Shown here: positions 27,205-36,146 of the stretch, piece by piece | Layout: the number at the start of each line of letters is the position of its first letter | Numbering within the stretch: the first letter of the stretch is position 1 | NCBI RefSeq assembly: GCF_023704175.1 | Contig: NZ_CP084530.1 | Span: forward strand, 3,844,001 to 3,908,000 | From: Paenibacillus sp. YPG26 | GTDB lineage: Bacteria; Bacillota; Bacilli; Paenibacillales; Paenibacillaceae | Length of the DNA: 64,000 bases | Direction of reading: 5' to 3' | The notes under the pieces: model-generated | Seen by the model: only the letters and a program-made list of their open reading frames with translations | What the model was told of the DNA's origin: nothing | Databases searched by the model: none | Made by a program: the position numbers and the translations under genes

Positions 27205-27435
27205 TTATCCACTCTCCTCTGAATTTTGTCCGTAAAAGAATACCTCTTCGAGCGGTAAGTTAAAGGCGTGAGCAATCCGAAAGGCCAGCTCCAGTGACGG
27301 CGAGTAGTTCCCCTTCTCGAGAGCCACGATCGTCTGTCTGGTTACCCCTACCTTGTCGGCCAGCTGCTGTTGAGTCATTTCATCATGATTGAATCGCAAT
27401 CTGCGGATGTGATTGCCAACAAGAACTTTACCCAT
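27205..27435 (-). CDS. small XRE-type HTH regulator
   Basis: A 76-aa protein that is almost only a helix-turn-helix (MTQQQLADKVGVTRQTIVAL), of the YozG/immunity-repressor-like size class. It lies between two membrane-protein genes with gaps of 1 and 2 bases, so translation is coupled. Small regulators of this kind commonly control the membrane-protein operon they belong to; the repeat upstream of the operon is the likely site. Confidence 0.9.
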   Translation of the reverse strand: MGKVLVGNHIRRLRFNHDEMTQQQLADKVGVTRQTIVALEKGNYSPSLELAFRIAHAFNLPLEEVFFYGQNSEESG

Positions 27436-27436
27436 C

Positions 27437-27883
27437 TTATACTCCTCTTCTATAGTGATACATTCTTGACACTGAACCGGTTACGTCTGACAGAAACCCG
27501 GAGGCGATGAGGATGATGAACATAACCTCCAAGGGCCGGTCGATGACCAGGGCTCCCATAGCCAGAAGAAAACCGCCGACAAAGACAACAAATGAATTCC
27601 GGAAGGCCAGCAGATCAATCCGCTTATCCAGCTCATCCGCGAAGGCGGGCTCCTTCTCCCCTGTCGTCATCCGGAAGACGATGTTGAACATGATGCTGAT
27701 CGCAATGTGCGCAGCGATGGAGATCAGCGTCAAGACCAGGACGAATGAGCCCCAATAGTGAAGCACTTCCTGTGAGCCCGGTGCCCCTTCCGGATACAGC
27801 GGGTATCTGTATAAGCAGTACACCACAAAGATAAGAACTGAACTGATTAACGACAAAATGCTTTTCTTTTCCTGATAGGTCAT
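27437..27883 (-). CDS. four-helix membrane protein of unknown function
   Basis: A 148-aa membrane protein with four hydrophobic segments and a charged middle loop (FADELDKRIDLLAFRN). I choose ATG 27883 because aaaggtgg lies 8 bases upstream; in-frame codons further up run through the promoter. It resembles DUF2178-like proteins often encoded before a small XRE regulator, but the family call is tentative. It is first of three tightly packed genes. Confidence 0.72.
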   Translation of the reverse strand: MTYQEKKSILSLISSVLIFVVYCLYRYPLYPEGAPGSQEVLHYWGSFVLVLTLISIAAHIAISIMFNIVFRMTTGEKEPAFADELDKRIDLLAFRNSFVVFVGGFLLAMGALVIDRPLEVMFIILIASGFLSDVTGSVSRMYHYRRGV

Positions 27884-27902
27884 GAACAAAACCACCTTTG
27901 CA

Positions 27903-27956
27903 AAGTAAAGTATGCTAAACACAATGTATACTAAACTATACATTAAGTCAACTTTA
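27903..27956 (-). promoter_or_regulatory. promoter/operator of the membrane protein-XRE-DUF4386 operon
   Basis: The perfect inverted repeat AATGTATA-CTAAAC-TATACATT lies at 27923-27944. On the coding strand TTGACT precedes it and a second, related GTTTAG-C-ATACTTT copy follows downstream, so the site looks like a doubled operator over the -10 region. Binding by the XRE protein is inferred. Confidence 0.65.
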
Positions 27957-27961
27957 TTATA

Positions 27962-28025
27962 CAAAAAAAGGCCGATCCCCGGTTATACCCTCTCAAGTGA
28001 CAGGGGTATGACCAGCGGATCGGCT
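27962..28025 (-). terminator. long intrinsic terminator after the VOC gene
   Basis: On the minus strand AGCCGATCC and GGATCGGCC form the outer stem, with an inner ATACCCCT/AGGGTAT stem, followed by seven T residues. It ends the VOC gene and shields the next operon. Confidence 0.85.
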
Positions 28026-28053
28026 AAGGTAAAAACCGGGCGCATTATATTAT

Positions 28054-28449
28054 TTAGACAAAATTTATTTGCCACGAGACTCCAAAGCGGTCATTGAGCC
28101 AACCGAACTTTTTGCTGAACCCATAATTACCCAACGGCATTAGAACTTGTCCACCTTCTGCAAGTTTCTCATACAGCTCATCGATTTCTTCCTCAGTATT
28201 ACAAACAACATAGATGGAGAACGATGGTGTAAAGGAAAATGCATGTTTGACATTACTGTCAATACACATGAACTCCTGCCCTTTTAATGTGAACGTAGCC
28301 TGAAAAACGGTTCCTTCTTCCCCAGCTTCATTAGGACCATACCGAACAAGGCTTGTTATTTCAGAATCCTTAACGAGTGAGGTATACATGTTCATCGCTT
28401 CTTCTGCCTTGCCGTCTTGAAACATTAAGAAAGGTAATACCTTCTCCAT
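28054..28449 (-). CDS. VOC family protein (PhnB-like)
   Basis: A 131-aa protein of the PhnB/3-demethylubiquinone-methyltransferase-like branch of the vicinal-oxygen-chelate fold. FLMFQDGKAEEAMNMY at the N-terminus and the end GWLNDRFGVSWQINFV are typical. Aaaggagggg precedes the ATG. It is monocistronic with its own terminator. Enzymatic activity is not known for most members, so no function is assigned. Confidence 0.88.
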   Translation of the reverse strand: MEKVLPFLMFQDGKAEEAMNMYTSLVKDSEITSLVRYGPNEAGEEGTVFQATFTLKGQEFMCIDSNVKHAFSFTPSFSIYVVCNTEEEIDELYEKLAEGGQVLMPLGNYGFSKKFGWLNDRFGVSWQINFV

Positions 28450-28573
28450 TACACGCCCCTCCTTTAATCCTTCACTTTATAATATCCTCTGTCTTCAATT
28501 TAACTCCAGTACTTATACGAAAAGAGTAGGCTCGGCTGCTCCCTTTCATCAAATGTTCTAAGGAACATCTCAA

Positions 28574-29785
28574 TCAGTACTCTCGCGTCGCATTGAACCA
28601 GCGTTCAGCCATCTCCTCCGGTATAGGCTGGCCAATCAGATTAGCAGACTGACTGAGCTGCCAGACTGCTTCACCCAGGTCTTCCCGTTCGGTAGTCTCG
28701 ATGCCTTTGAGCACATTGAAACGTACAGTGAAAGCGGTAATCACCGCCTCTGCCTCGGCCATGCTGCGGGCCTGTGCCAAGCTTGCCAGTGCAGCATCAT
28801 AAGCTTCATTAGCCAGCTTGGCCCGGCGTTTGGGCCAGGACGAGAACGGGCGTCCGAACTCGGTGGACCACCATTCGGGCTTACGCAGTTGGCTGACGGA
28901 AGCATGCCCGGTCCAAGGGCGGGCTTTGGCGCGTGCCTTCAGCTGCTGCTTCAGACGCTTGCCCGTAATCTCCTCCACATTGTATGCAATGAAGCTGTCC
29001 AGCAGCGGCCATGCGTCCAAGGACGGGAGGCTCTCCAGATCAGGCATGAACCGAAGCTCCAGATTCGTTAACCGGGTATGACGGCCTAACTGATCCAGGC
29101 CGCAGAAATTCCCCCACAGGCTCAGTGAGACCAGGTTCGGGAACCGGTCCAGGCCATCTAGCGAGATCGGCTGTCCGAGCGGCGCATTCCGCAGCGTCAG
29201 GCTTGTTACCTGGTGCAGCTCACCGAGGTCCGGCATGAAGTAAGGGGCATCTCCTCTGCGCCTCCCGGTTCGCGGCGCAAGCAGGAGTGAAGCTGGCATA
29301 TCGCCAGCCGCCGAGAGACGGTTCAGGTCGCCGGATACACCCAGAAGGTAACATCCCTTCGGAAGCTTCACACCCAGCCGCCCGCCATCCGGGCCCAGTT
29401 GGATATGGAAGCTGTGCAGGTTAGCCCGGCTGGCATCCACCACTTTATCTTCGGATAGGATGGGTGTCCATATCATCTCTTCAATAGGGCGCTTCTGCGC
29501 CCAGTCCAGGAAGCCCGCGTCACTTCCTGTGTAATGCAGAAATCGCGGCCACGGCGAGCCCGCCGGTGTGGCAAAAGCATCAAATACAGTCCAGTCTATG
29601 CGCGCATCCGGCGCGACATGAAGGTCTGCCGTTGTCCCAGGCTCGGGCGGCCCGATCGAGAGACTGCCCACACCACTTCGCAGGACCAGTGTATGGCTGT
29701 CCGGACCCGTCAAGTCGATGGGATAACGGCCCTCCTCCGTATAAGAACCCTCAGAAGGACGAGTTCGGTGATCATCATTTGGCAT
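28574..29785 (-). CDS. leucine-rich-repeat-like hypothetical protein
   Basis: A 403-aa cytoplasmic protein with no signal peptide. Residues about 180-270 read like a short run of leucine-rich repeats (VTSLTLRNAPL, LVSLSLWGNF, LTNLELRFMP). The C-terminal third is helical and charged. ATG 29785 is preceded by aaaggagatg. The gene looks more GC-rich than its neighbours, which may reflect transfer. I do not recognise a characterised relative. Confidence 0.72.
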   Translation of the reverse strand: MPNDDHRTRPSEGSYTEEGRYPIDLTGPDSHTLVLRSGVGSLSIGPPEPGTTADLHVAPDARIDWTVFDAFATPAGSPWPRFLHYTGSDAGFLDWAQKRPIEEMIWTPILSEDKVVDASRANLHSFHIQLGPDGGRLGVKLPKGCYLLGVSGDLNRLSAAGDMPASLLLAPRTGRRRGDAPYFMPDLGELHQVTSLTLRNAPLGQPISLDGLDRFPNLVSLSLWGNFCGLDQLGRHTRLTNLELRFMPDLESLPSLDAWPLLDSFIAYNVEEITGKRLKQQLKARAKARPWTGHASVSQLRKPEWWSTEFGRPFSSWPKRRAKLANEAYDAALASLAQARSMAEAEAVITAFTVRFNVLKGIETTEREDLGEAVWQLSQSANLIGQPIPEEMAERWFNATREY

Positions 29786-29888
29786 AGCGGGCATCTCCTT
29801 TTCCACATCATATAAGACCCTAGACAATAGTACTCACCTAAATAGATTTGGTTTCGGTTGCCTTCGAATATAGAAGCCACATTATATA

Positions 29889-29918
29889 TTGACACGTTAT
29901 ATATCAGTCTGATATATT
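29889..29918 (+). promoter_or_regulatory. padR promoter with embedded palindromic operator
   Basis: TTGACA (29889-29894), 18-base spacer, TATATT (29913-29918). The perfect 19-base palindrome ATATATCAGTCTGATATAT (29899-29917) fills the spacer and the -10, the expected position for PadR autorepression. Confidence 0.83.
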
Positions 29919-29967
29919 AAATGCGAGGCGAGTGATACATATTTTCCCAAACCCTTTAGGAGGTCAG

Positions 29968-30507
29968 ATGTTGAACAGTCAGGATGTTATTTTAGGCATG
30001 CTTATGAAAGAGGCCTTGACCGGCTACCAAATAAAACAGCTGCTGGAAACGGTGTTCTCTAACTTTTACAGCTCCAGCTATGGAACGATCTATCCTACCC
30101 TTGCCCGAATGGAGAAGGAAGGACTGATTACGAAGGAGAACGTGCCCCAGGACGGCAAGCCTAACAAGAATCTCATAAATATAACGCCTAAAGGGAGAGA
30201 GCGTTTTAACGCTTATTTACTAGGCCCGCTGGAAGAAGACAGCATCCGCAAGTCCGATTTCATGATGCGTCTATATTTTGGTGAATTTGTTGGCTATGAC
30301 AAGGTAATTGCCTGGCTCAGGCAGGCCGAGGAGGAGTCACGCAGGAAGCTGGATCAATTGCTTGAACAGCATTCGCTCCACAAGAATGAGATGCACCCCG
30401 CACAGGTTATCTGCATCCAGATCGGGATTGAAGAGTATAAGGCTAAGCTTGCGACTATTGCCGAGGGGGTGGTGAGGCTGGAGAAGCTGATACAGGAGCA
30501 GGGCTGA
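29968..30507 (+). CDS. PadR family transcriptional regulator
   Basis: A 179-aa regulator with the PadR winged helix (GMLMKEALTGYQIKQLLE, then SYGTIYPTLARMEKEGLI) and a C-terminal helical dimerisation domain. ATG 29968 directly follows ttaggaggtcag; the frame stays open upstream to 29932 but without a site. An SDR gene lies 84 bases downstream on the same strand and may be its target or in its operon. Confidence 0.92.
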   Translation: MLNSQDVILGMLMKEALTGYQIKQLLETVFSNFYSSSYGTIYPTLARMEKEGLITKENVPQDGKPNKNLINITPKGRERFNAYLLGPLEEDSIRKSDFMMRLYFGEFVGYDKVIAWLRQAEEESRRKLDQLLEQHSLHKNEMHPAQVICIQIGIEEYKAKLATIAEGVVRLEKLIQEQG

Positions 30508-30591
30508 ACGCAGAACCGCTGAACGGCTGCGAATTACACTTTTACAGCACGATCTTACGGATAACGCATATAAAATCTGAGGAGGAAAATG

Positions 30592-31413
30592 ATGATGAAA
30601 ACGATCTTTATCACGGGGGCTTCAACGGGGATTGGCAGAGCTACAGTAAAGTATTTTGCCGAAAGAGGATGGAACGTAGCCGCGACGATGCGCTCTCCCG
30701 AGCAGGAGACGGAGTTCACTGCCATGGATAATGTGTTAGTGCTAAGGCTTGATGTGGAGCAAAAAGATACCATTGAATCCGCGGTCACGGAAGCGGTTCA
30801 GCGGTTCGGGAGAATTGATGTGCTTCTCAACAATGCCGGATATGGAACTATGGGCCTCATTGAAGCTGCTTCGGAAGAGCAGATTAGACGGCAGTTTGAA
30901 GTGAATGTGTTTGGTCTGATTAGAATGACGAAAGCTATGCTGCCGCATTTCCGGTCCAATCAAGAAGGGCTGTTGATCAACATCTCTTCTATGGGCGGGA
31001 TAGTGACTTTTCCTACGATGTCCTTGTACCATGCATCCAAGTTCGCCGTGGAAGGGTTCTCCGAGTCGGTCTCCTATGAATTAGCGTCCCAGAACATCAA
31101 GGTGAAATTGATCGAACCTGGTGCGATCCAGACCGACTTTGGCAAGAGGTCAATGGAGTTCTTTTTTGACGATGGATTAATAGATTATAAGTCATTCACC
31201 ACCGCATTCCGGAGCAAGTTAGGAGAAATGGAGCAGCTGTCGTCCTACGCCTCCCCTGCAGAACTGGTTGCCGAGACCATATACCAGGCGGCTACAGACG
31301 GTACCCCTAAGTTCCGGTATGTAGTTGGTGAAGATGCCAAGATGCTCATTCAGATGAAGGAAATTACCCCTGATGAGGAGTACTTGGCTAATATAAGACA
31401 GCACTTCGCTTGA
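30592..31413 (+). CDS. short-chain dehydrogenase/reductase
   Basis: A 273-aa classical SDR. The dinucleotide motif ITGASTGIGRATVKYF, the NNAGYG motif, the catalytic Ser in LINISSMGG and the YHASKFAVEG active-site Tyr/Lys are all present, so it should be an active NAD(P)-dependent oxidoreductase. Three consecutive ATG codons follow gaggagg; ATG 30592 has suitable spacing. It is downstream of a PadR regulator and is followed by a terminator. The substrate is unknown. Confidence 0.92.
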   Translation: MMKTIFITGASTGIGRATVKYFAERGWNVAATMRSPEQETEFTAMDNVLVLRLDVEQKDTIESAVTEAVQRFGRIDVLLNNAGYGTMGLIEAASEEQIRRQFEVNVFGLIRMTKAMLPHFRSNQEGLLINISSMGGIVTFPTMSLYHASKFAVEGFSESVSYELASQNIKVKLIEPGAIQTDFGKRSMEFFFDDGLIDYKSFTTAFRSKLGEMEQLSSYASPAELVAETIYQAATDGTPKFRYVVGEDAKMLIQMKEITPDEEYLANIRQHFA

Positions 31414-31424
31414 TCCGAAGGATA

Positions 31425-31456
31425 CAAGGAGCCACTCCTTAGAGGATGGCTCCTTG
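31425..31456 (+). terminator. intrinsic terminator after the SDR gene
   Basis: CAAGGAGCCA and TGGCTCCTTG form a 10-bp stem, followed by ttattgtt. Confidence 0.78.
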
Positions 31457-31566
31457 TTATTGTTAAAATATCCCACCTGGCTGTATGATGGTGCTGTAGT
31501 TAGCATCACAAGCCTCACGCCTATGCCAGCAGCCCCCATATGTCGCCAATCCGCCTCTTCAAATAG

Positions 31567-32010
31567 CTAAAACGTATTGTATACATTCTCACATTCTTCC
31601 GCCGTAGGCTCATAAAAGCAATGCTTCTTCCATCGTCCCGCGAACGGCTGATTGTACCACGTTGGCGGGCAGGGTCCGGGATTCTCGAACGATCCTGGCC
31701 GGAAATACCATAGCGAGAATTTGGCTGGCCAGTTCCGTTCCCCGTTCACAGCCCGCCGTGCCAGACGGCGCTCCCTATCTCTCGCTTTTTGATAGTACAG
31801 ACCATGCTGCAGTGCCTCGAACGCATGCGCCTGGTTGATCATTTGAGGAATGGTCCGTATTCCCTTGAAATCGGAGCAATTCGCTCTAATTCGGTTAATA
31901 CCCACATTACCAACATGGAGCATGCCCATTTCACCCTCGGCTTCAGCCTCAGCTCTGAGCAACCTTGCCAACATATCAATATCCTGCTTCCTGGATTTCA
32001 CGACTGCCAT
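31567..32010 (-). CDS. cwlJ: spore cortex cell wall hydrolase, CwlJ/SleB type
   Basis: A 147-aa single-domain Hydrolase_2 protein (ARLLRAEAEAEGEMGMLHVG at the N-terminus with the catalytic Glu). It has neither signal peptide nor peptidoglycan-binding domain, which fits CwlJ rather than SleB. CwlJ acts on cortex peptidoglycan during spore germination and usually needs GerQ, which is not in the window. Agaggtgagcac precedes the ATG. It marks the host as an endospore former. Confidence 0.9.
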   Translation of the reverse strand: MAVVKSRKQDIDMLARLLRAEAEAEGEMGMLHVGNVGINRIRANCSDFKGIRTIPQMINQAHAFEALQHGLYYQKARDRERRLARRAVNGERNWPAKFSLWYFRPGSFENPGPCPPTWYNQPFAGRWKKHCFYEPTAEECENVYNTF

Positions 32011-32085
32011 GTGCTCACCTCTTTAGGTTTCTAGACTCATCATATTGTAGGCGAAGTGGTTATGTTACATTGGCAGGATAGAAAA

Positions 32086-33087
32086 TCACTTTATTCGAAT
32101 GATTACTTTTCCCTTAGCCCTTCCGCTTTCCAGGTAATTAAATGCTTGTCCGGTATCTTCCAAACGATACACCTTATCAATAATAGGCTTAATAAGTCCT
32201 CCTTCAATGAATTCCTTTACCACCTTCAATTGTGCCCCGCTCGGTCTCATAAAGAGGAAGTGGTAGCTTGCCCGGCTCTTCTTCTCTTGAGCTTTGATCT
32301 TACGACTCGCCGCCGACAAAATGGTTGTCTTTAACCAACCCAGTTTGGCTTCTTTTCCAAATCTGGCGTTAGGCATACCGGAGATCGATACGATTTGTCC
32401 GCCTGGTTTTAGTATGCGAAATGATTTTTCCAAAGCTTCTCCACCTAAAGTATCAAAAACAGCGTCATATCCAGTAAGCATTTCTTCAAAATTTTCTTTT
32501 TTATAATTAATAATCAAATCCGCCCCTAACGATTTGACCAGCTCATAGCCCTGTTCGCTTGCTGTAGTGGCAACAAAAGCCCCCATCAGCTTAGCCAATT
32601 GAATGGCGAAGGTTCCTACACCTCCCGAACCTGCGTGAATCAATATTTTTTGACCTTTTTGAAGGTCTAATATATCCACAAAAGCTTGGTAAGTCGTAAG
32701 TCCAATCAGCGGTATCGATGCCGCCTCTTCAAAGGTCAGATTCTTCGGTTTCAGGCAAATGTCATCCGCATGAACAGCAATAAATTCGGCTATTGTTCCG
32801 ATTCGATTTTTGCGGGGTCTTCCATAGACTTCATCTCCAGGTTTAAATGTTTTCACCCGGTCACCGACCCTGACTACAACGCCAGAGAAGTCATTTCCCA
32901 AAATAAGAGGAAATCTGTAATTCAACAGGTATTTCATTTTCCCTTCCTTAATTTTGTAGTCAATAGGATTTAAGCTGGCTGCATGAATTTCCACTAGCAC
33001 ATCATATTCTCCGATACTGGGCATTGGTTGTTCTGACATAACCAAAGGGATGTTTTTTCCGTATTTTTGGATGGCTATCACTTTCAT
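32086..33087 (-). CDS. NADP-dependent quinone oxidoreductase-like MDR protein
   Basis: A 333-aa zinc-independent medium-chain dehydrogenase/reductase. The GroES-like domain comes first (LNPIDYKIKEGKMKY, then ILGNDFSGVVVRVGD), followed by the Rossmann motif HAGSGGVGTFAIQLAKLMGA near residue 150. The cysteine ligands of zinc-dependent alcohol dehydrogenases are absent. An ArsR-type regulator lies 92 bases upstream on the same strand, and the start region carries a variant of the regulator's own repeat. A role in reducing quinones or reactive carbonyls is likely. Confidence 0.9.
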   Translation of the reverse strand: MKVIAIQKYGKNIPLVMSEQPMPSIGEYDVLVEIHAASLNPIDYKIKEGKMKYLLNYRFPLILGNDFSGVVVRVGDRVKTFKPGDEVYGRPRKNRIGTIAEFIAVHADDICLKPKNLTFEEAASIPLIGLTTYQAFVDILDLQKGQKILIHAGSGGVGTFAIQLAKLMGAFVATTASEQGYELVKSLGADLIINYKKENFEEMLTGYDAVFDTLGGEALEKSFRILKPGGQIVSISGMPNARFGKEAKLGWLKTTILSAASRKIKAQEKKSRASYHFLFMRPSGAQLKVVKEFIEGGLIKPIIDKVYRLEDTGQAFNYLESGRAKGKVIIRIK

Positions 33088-33113
33088 ATAGAATCACTCC
33101 ATTGAGATTATTA

Positions 33114-33130
33114 GTTTAAACGGATGAACC
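33114..33130. promoter_or_regulatory. ArsR-type operator before the oxidoreductase gene
   Basis: GTTTAAACGGATGAACC matches 14 of 16 positions of ATTAAACGAATGAACC found before the arsR gene. Confidence 0.6.
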
Positions 33131-33179
33131 AATTTGTTAAATAAAATTCCGCTTCAGCATTCGTCCAGTCTTATGGTTA

Positions 33180-33503
33180 TCACTGGGATTCCCTGCATTC
33201 GTTCTCTACAGCAGTAATTAATGATTTAAGTTGTTCAAGTGGCTTACGAACAGTCAATACATAATAGTTTTCTACGCCTTTTTTCTCGGATTTAATATAA
33301 CCAGACTGCTTCAACACCTTCAAATGATGGGAGACAGCCGGTCTGGATAAATCAATATGGCTAGAAATAGCATTTACATTAAGCCCCGCTTTATTATGTG
33401 CCAAAAGCATAATGATCGCTTGACGATTTTCATCGGTCAACACGTCCAATAGAGGGATACAATCTTTAAATTGTTGAAGGACATCCTCGGTTTGCCGGTT
33501 CAT
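33180..33503 (-). CDS. ArsR family transcriptional regulator
   Basis: A 107-aa winged-helix regulator (ISSHIDLSRPAVSHHLKVLKQSGYI). I see no cysteine pair of the metal-sensing type near the recognition helix, so a redox or small-molecule signal is more likely than arsenic. It probably controls itself and the quinone oxidoreductase gene downstream. Confidence 0.92.
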   Translation of the reverse strand: MNRQTEDVLQQFKDCIPLLDVLTDENRQAIIMLLAHNKAGLNVNAISSHIDLSRPAVSHHLKVLKQSGYIKSEKKGVENYYVLTVRKPLEQLKSLITAVENECRESQ

Positions 33504-33518
33504 ATGATCTACCCCTTA

Positions 33519-33544
33519 GGTTCATTCGTTTAATCATTTAAACG
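33519..33544. promoter_or_regulatory. ArsR-type operator before the regulator gene
   Basis: The perfect inverted repeat CGTTTAA-TCAT-TTAAACG lies at 33527-33544, with ggttcatt extending it to a site shared with the oxidoreductase promoter. Confidence 0.7.
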
Positions 33545-33830
33545 TAATTATAACTCTTTTCTCATCAAAATCAAGCTCCATTCCTGCTAACTCTCCACCA
33601 AAAAACTTACCGTTACTTAGGGTATGATTCATTAGACCTGTAGAATTATCCTTTAAGCTAATAAAACAGATGGGTACTGATTTTCAGAAAGTTTCTTAAA
33701 ATCTCTATTAAGTGGTTGCAGGGCGTCTAAAATTGTCGAATAATAATGGAATATGATGACTTTAAGGCTTATAATTAACCAAAGTGCTTACAATTCTCCA
33801 AAATGGTTATGCAACTATTAAAGAGCGGGG
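33545..33830. other. AT-rich intergenic region before the GAF-GGDEF-EAL operon
   Basis: No gene and no strong hairpin is seen. TATAAT occurs at 33770-33775 without a consensus -35, and no sigma-54 (GG-N10-GC) promoter was found, although the sensor domain downstream is of the kind used by sigma-54 activators. Confidence 0.45.
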
Positions 33831-36146
33831 GTGATTAAGATCATACAATTTACCGATGAACAGGAATATATTGTTGAATCAAAGCGAAAATGTGTCGAAG
33901 CAGGAATGGATCCCAATGAAATCAGAAGACCTAAACGCTCGATGTCAGACCAGGAATTACGGGACAAAAGAAGCACGTACAGTGAAATTTTATCCGTTGT
34001 TGATTTCTTCTCAAAGAAAATTCTGGACTCGCTTAGCGGAACCCCGGTGCTGATTGTCATATCAGATGAGAACGGGTATCTGCTGCACATGGTTGGCGAT
34101 GCCACTATAAGAGCTACAGTTGAACAGTTAGGTATACAGGTAGGGGCACAATTTACTCAAGAGGACATGGGCACGAATGTCGTAAGTTTATCTCTTCAAC
34201 AAAGCCATCCGATTCAGCTCGTAGGATCCGATCATTACCATACCGTTCTACATGGATCAGCATGCTACGGAGTGGCCTTTCATTATACAGATAACAACGA
34301 TCTACTCGGAAGTATATGTATTATGACTGCAACTGAACTGCATAATCCCTTTTTCTTAACTATGTTGTCTACAGTAGTTGACTCTATTGAGAGAGAGCTT
34401 CTGCTTAGAAAACAGAATAGAAAATTAAATATGCTGAATCAGATTATGATTAATAAAAATAGAAATGGCATTATTATCACCAATGCTGAGGGAACCATCA
34501 CTTCAGTGAATGATTTCGTCGTCGACTCGTTCCGTATCCTCAAGGATACCAACATCGTGGAGAGAAGTACCCAGCAATCAGGATGTCTGGTTAGCTGCCA
34601 CATGAGTCAAGTCATTACTGATAAAGTCAGCTTTGATAATGTGCAAATGATATTAAGCACCGTAGATGACCGGGAAGTCGTGTGTTTGTTCGACGCCCAA
34701 CCTCTCTATGATGAGACAAATAACTTCATCGGAGCCTATTCCCAGCTCAGGGATATCACGGAACGTTATTTGAGCGAAGAACGGAACAATTATCTGGCCT
34801 ACCACGATGAATTAACATCTTTACTCAATAGACGCTCACTTCGCGAAACCCTGCATGGGTACATTTCCGAATCCCTAACTTCGGGTGAGCCTATTGATTT
34901 GGTGCTCATGTTCCTGGACCTGGACAATTTCAAGACCATTAATGATGCTTTTGGACATTCCAACGGGGATATTATACTCAAACAAGTTGCAGAGAGACTA
35001 ACCCATTACCTGGGGGAGAGCAGCAACGTATTCAGAATGGGCGGGGATGAATTTATATTCTTGTTCCACGGTCTGAATGAACAGCAGCGGGTAACTCAGA
35101 CAGGGAAGGAGATCATTGATCTATTCAGTACTCCCTTTACCATCAATGGTTCCAAATTTCATGTAACCGCAAGTATGGGCATAGCTATCTATCCTAATGA
35201 CGGGACGGACGCTGAATCGTTCATGATCTACGCGGATAACGCTATGTATAGGTCGAAATCCAAGGGAAGAAACAATTATACCCTCTTCGATGCCAACATG
35301 AAGTCCAATTCCAGCGAAAAAGAAAGGCTGTCCCTGGAGCTTGCATTAAGGGAGGCTCTCGAAGCCGAGCAATTCATCGTGTACTATCAGCCGCAAGTGG
35401 ACTTCACGACCAGAAAGATTATTGGGCTCGAGGCCCTTCTGAGATGGAATAGTCCGGAACATGGCATTGTAGCTCCTGATAAATTCATTCCTATTCTGGA
35501 GGAGACCGGGCTAATCTCTCAAGTTGGCGAATGGGTATTGCGAGAGGTCTGCTATCAGAGCAAGCGTTGGGTTGATAAGGGATTCCCCAAATTCAAGATG
35601 GCGGTCAATCTTTCTTCCAAGCAATTTATGAATGACAACCTGGTAGAAGTCATTTCCAATACCTTAAAGGAGACGGGAATGGACCCTAACTACCTGGAGC
35701 TGGAAATTACAGAGACGATGACCATGGATGTGGAACGCGCGATCACCGTATTAGGACAGTTGAACACCTTAGGAGTACGGATTAGCATTGATGACTTCGG
35801 AACAGGCTACAGCTCGCTGAACTATTTGAAGAAGTTCCCTATTCATACTTTGAAGATAGATAAATCTTTTGTCAGAGATATTATGTTAGATCAGAATGAT
35901 CTGAATATTGTGAGCACCATTATATCAATGGCCCACAATTTAAATCTAGATGTGGTCGCAGAGGGCGTAGAAACAGAAGATCAACTCCATTTTTTACAAA
36001 TGAAGAATTGCGATACTGTTCAAGGATATTACTTTAGTAAGCCTCTCTCTGTTGATGATTTTGAAAAATCGTTCTATCAACTAAATGACGATATAAAAAT
36101 CAAATCCTCACACGGAACGGTGGCTAATAATGAAGAAGGTTTCTGA
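33831..36146 (+). CDS. GAF-PAS-GGDEF-EAL cyclic-di-GMP protein with AcoR-like sensor
   Basis: A cytoplasmic 771-aa protein without membrane segments. Residues about 50-190 resemble the N-terminal GAF-like sensor of AcoR/DhaR-type sigma-54 activators (GAQFTQEDMGTNVVSLSLQQ, then LVGSDHYH). A PAS domain follows at about 205-315. The cyclase domain (about 320-490) keeps GGDEF at 404-408 and lacks an obvious RxxD inhibitory site. The phosphodiesterase domain (about 498-745) keeps EALLRW, NLSSKQF, EITET, IDDFGTGY and AEGVET. Both activities could therefore be functional. The start is probably GTG 33831, with gagcgggg just upstream. Its end overlaps the next gene by 17 bases, so a metabolic signal for this operon is inferred. 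Confidence 0.92.
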   Translation: MIKIIQFTDEQEYIVESKRKCVEAGMDPNEIRRPKRSMSDQELRDKRSTYSEILSVVDFFSKKILDSLSGTPVLIVISDENGYLLHMVGDATIRATVEQLGIQVGAQFTQEDMGTNVVSLSLQQSHPIQLVGSDHYHTVLHGSACYGVAFHYTDNNDLLGSICIMTATELHNPFFLTMLSTVVDSIERELLLRKQNRKLNMLNQIMINKNRNGIIITNAEGTITSVNDFVVDSFRILKDTNIVERSTQQSGCLVSCHMSQVITDKVSFDNVQMILSTVDDREVVCLFDAQPLYDETNNFIGAYSQLRDITERYLSEERNNYLAYHDELTSLLNRRSLRETLHGYISESLTSGEPIDLVLMFLDLDNFKTINDAFGHSNGDIILKQVAERLTHYLGESSNVFRMGGDEFIFLFHGLNEQQRVTQTGKEIIDLFSTPFTINGSKFHVTASMGIAIYPNDGTDAESFMIYADNAMYRSKSKGRNNYTLFDANMKSNSSEKERLSLELALREALEAEQFIVYYQPQVDFTTRKIIGLEALLRWNSPEHGIVAPDKFIPILEETGLISQVGEWVLREVCYQSKRWVDKGFPKFKMAVNLSSKQFMNDNLVEVISNTLKETGMDPNYLELEITETMTMDVERAITVLGQLNTLGVRISIDDFGTGYSSLNYLKKFPIHTLKIDKSFVRDIMLDQNDLNIVSTIISMAHNLNLDVVAEGVETEDQLHFLQMKNCDTVQGYYFSKPLSVDDFEKSFYQLNDDIKIKSSHGTVANNEEGF

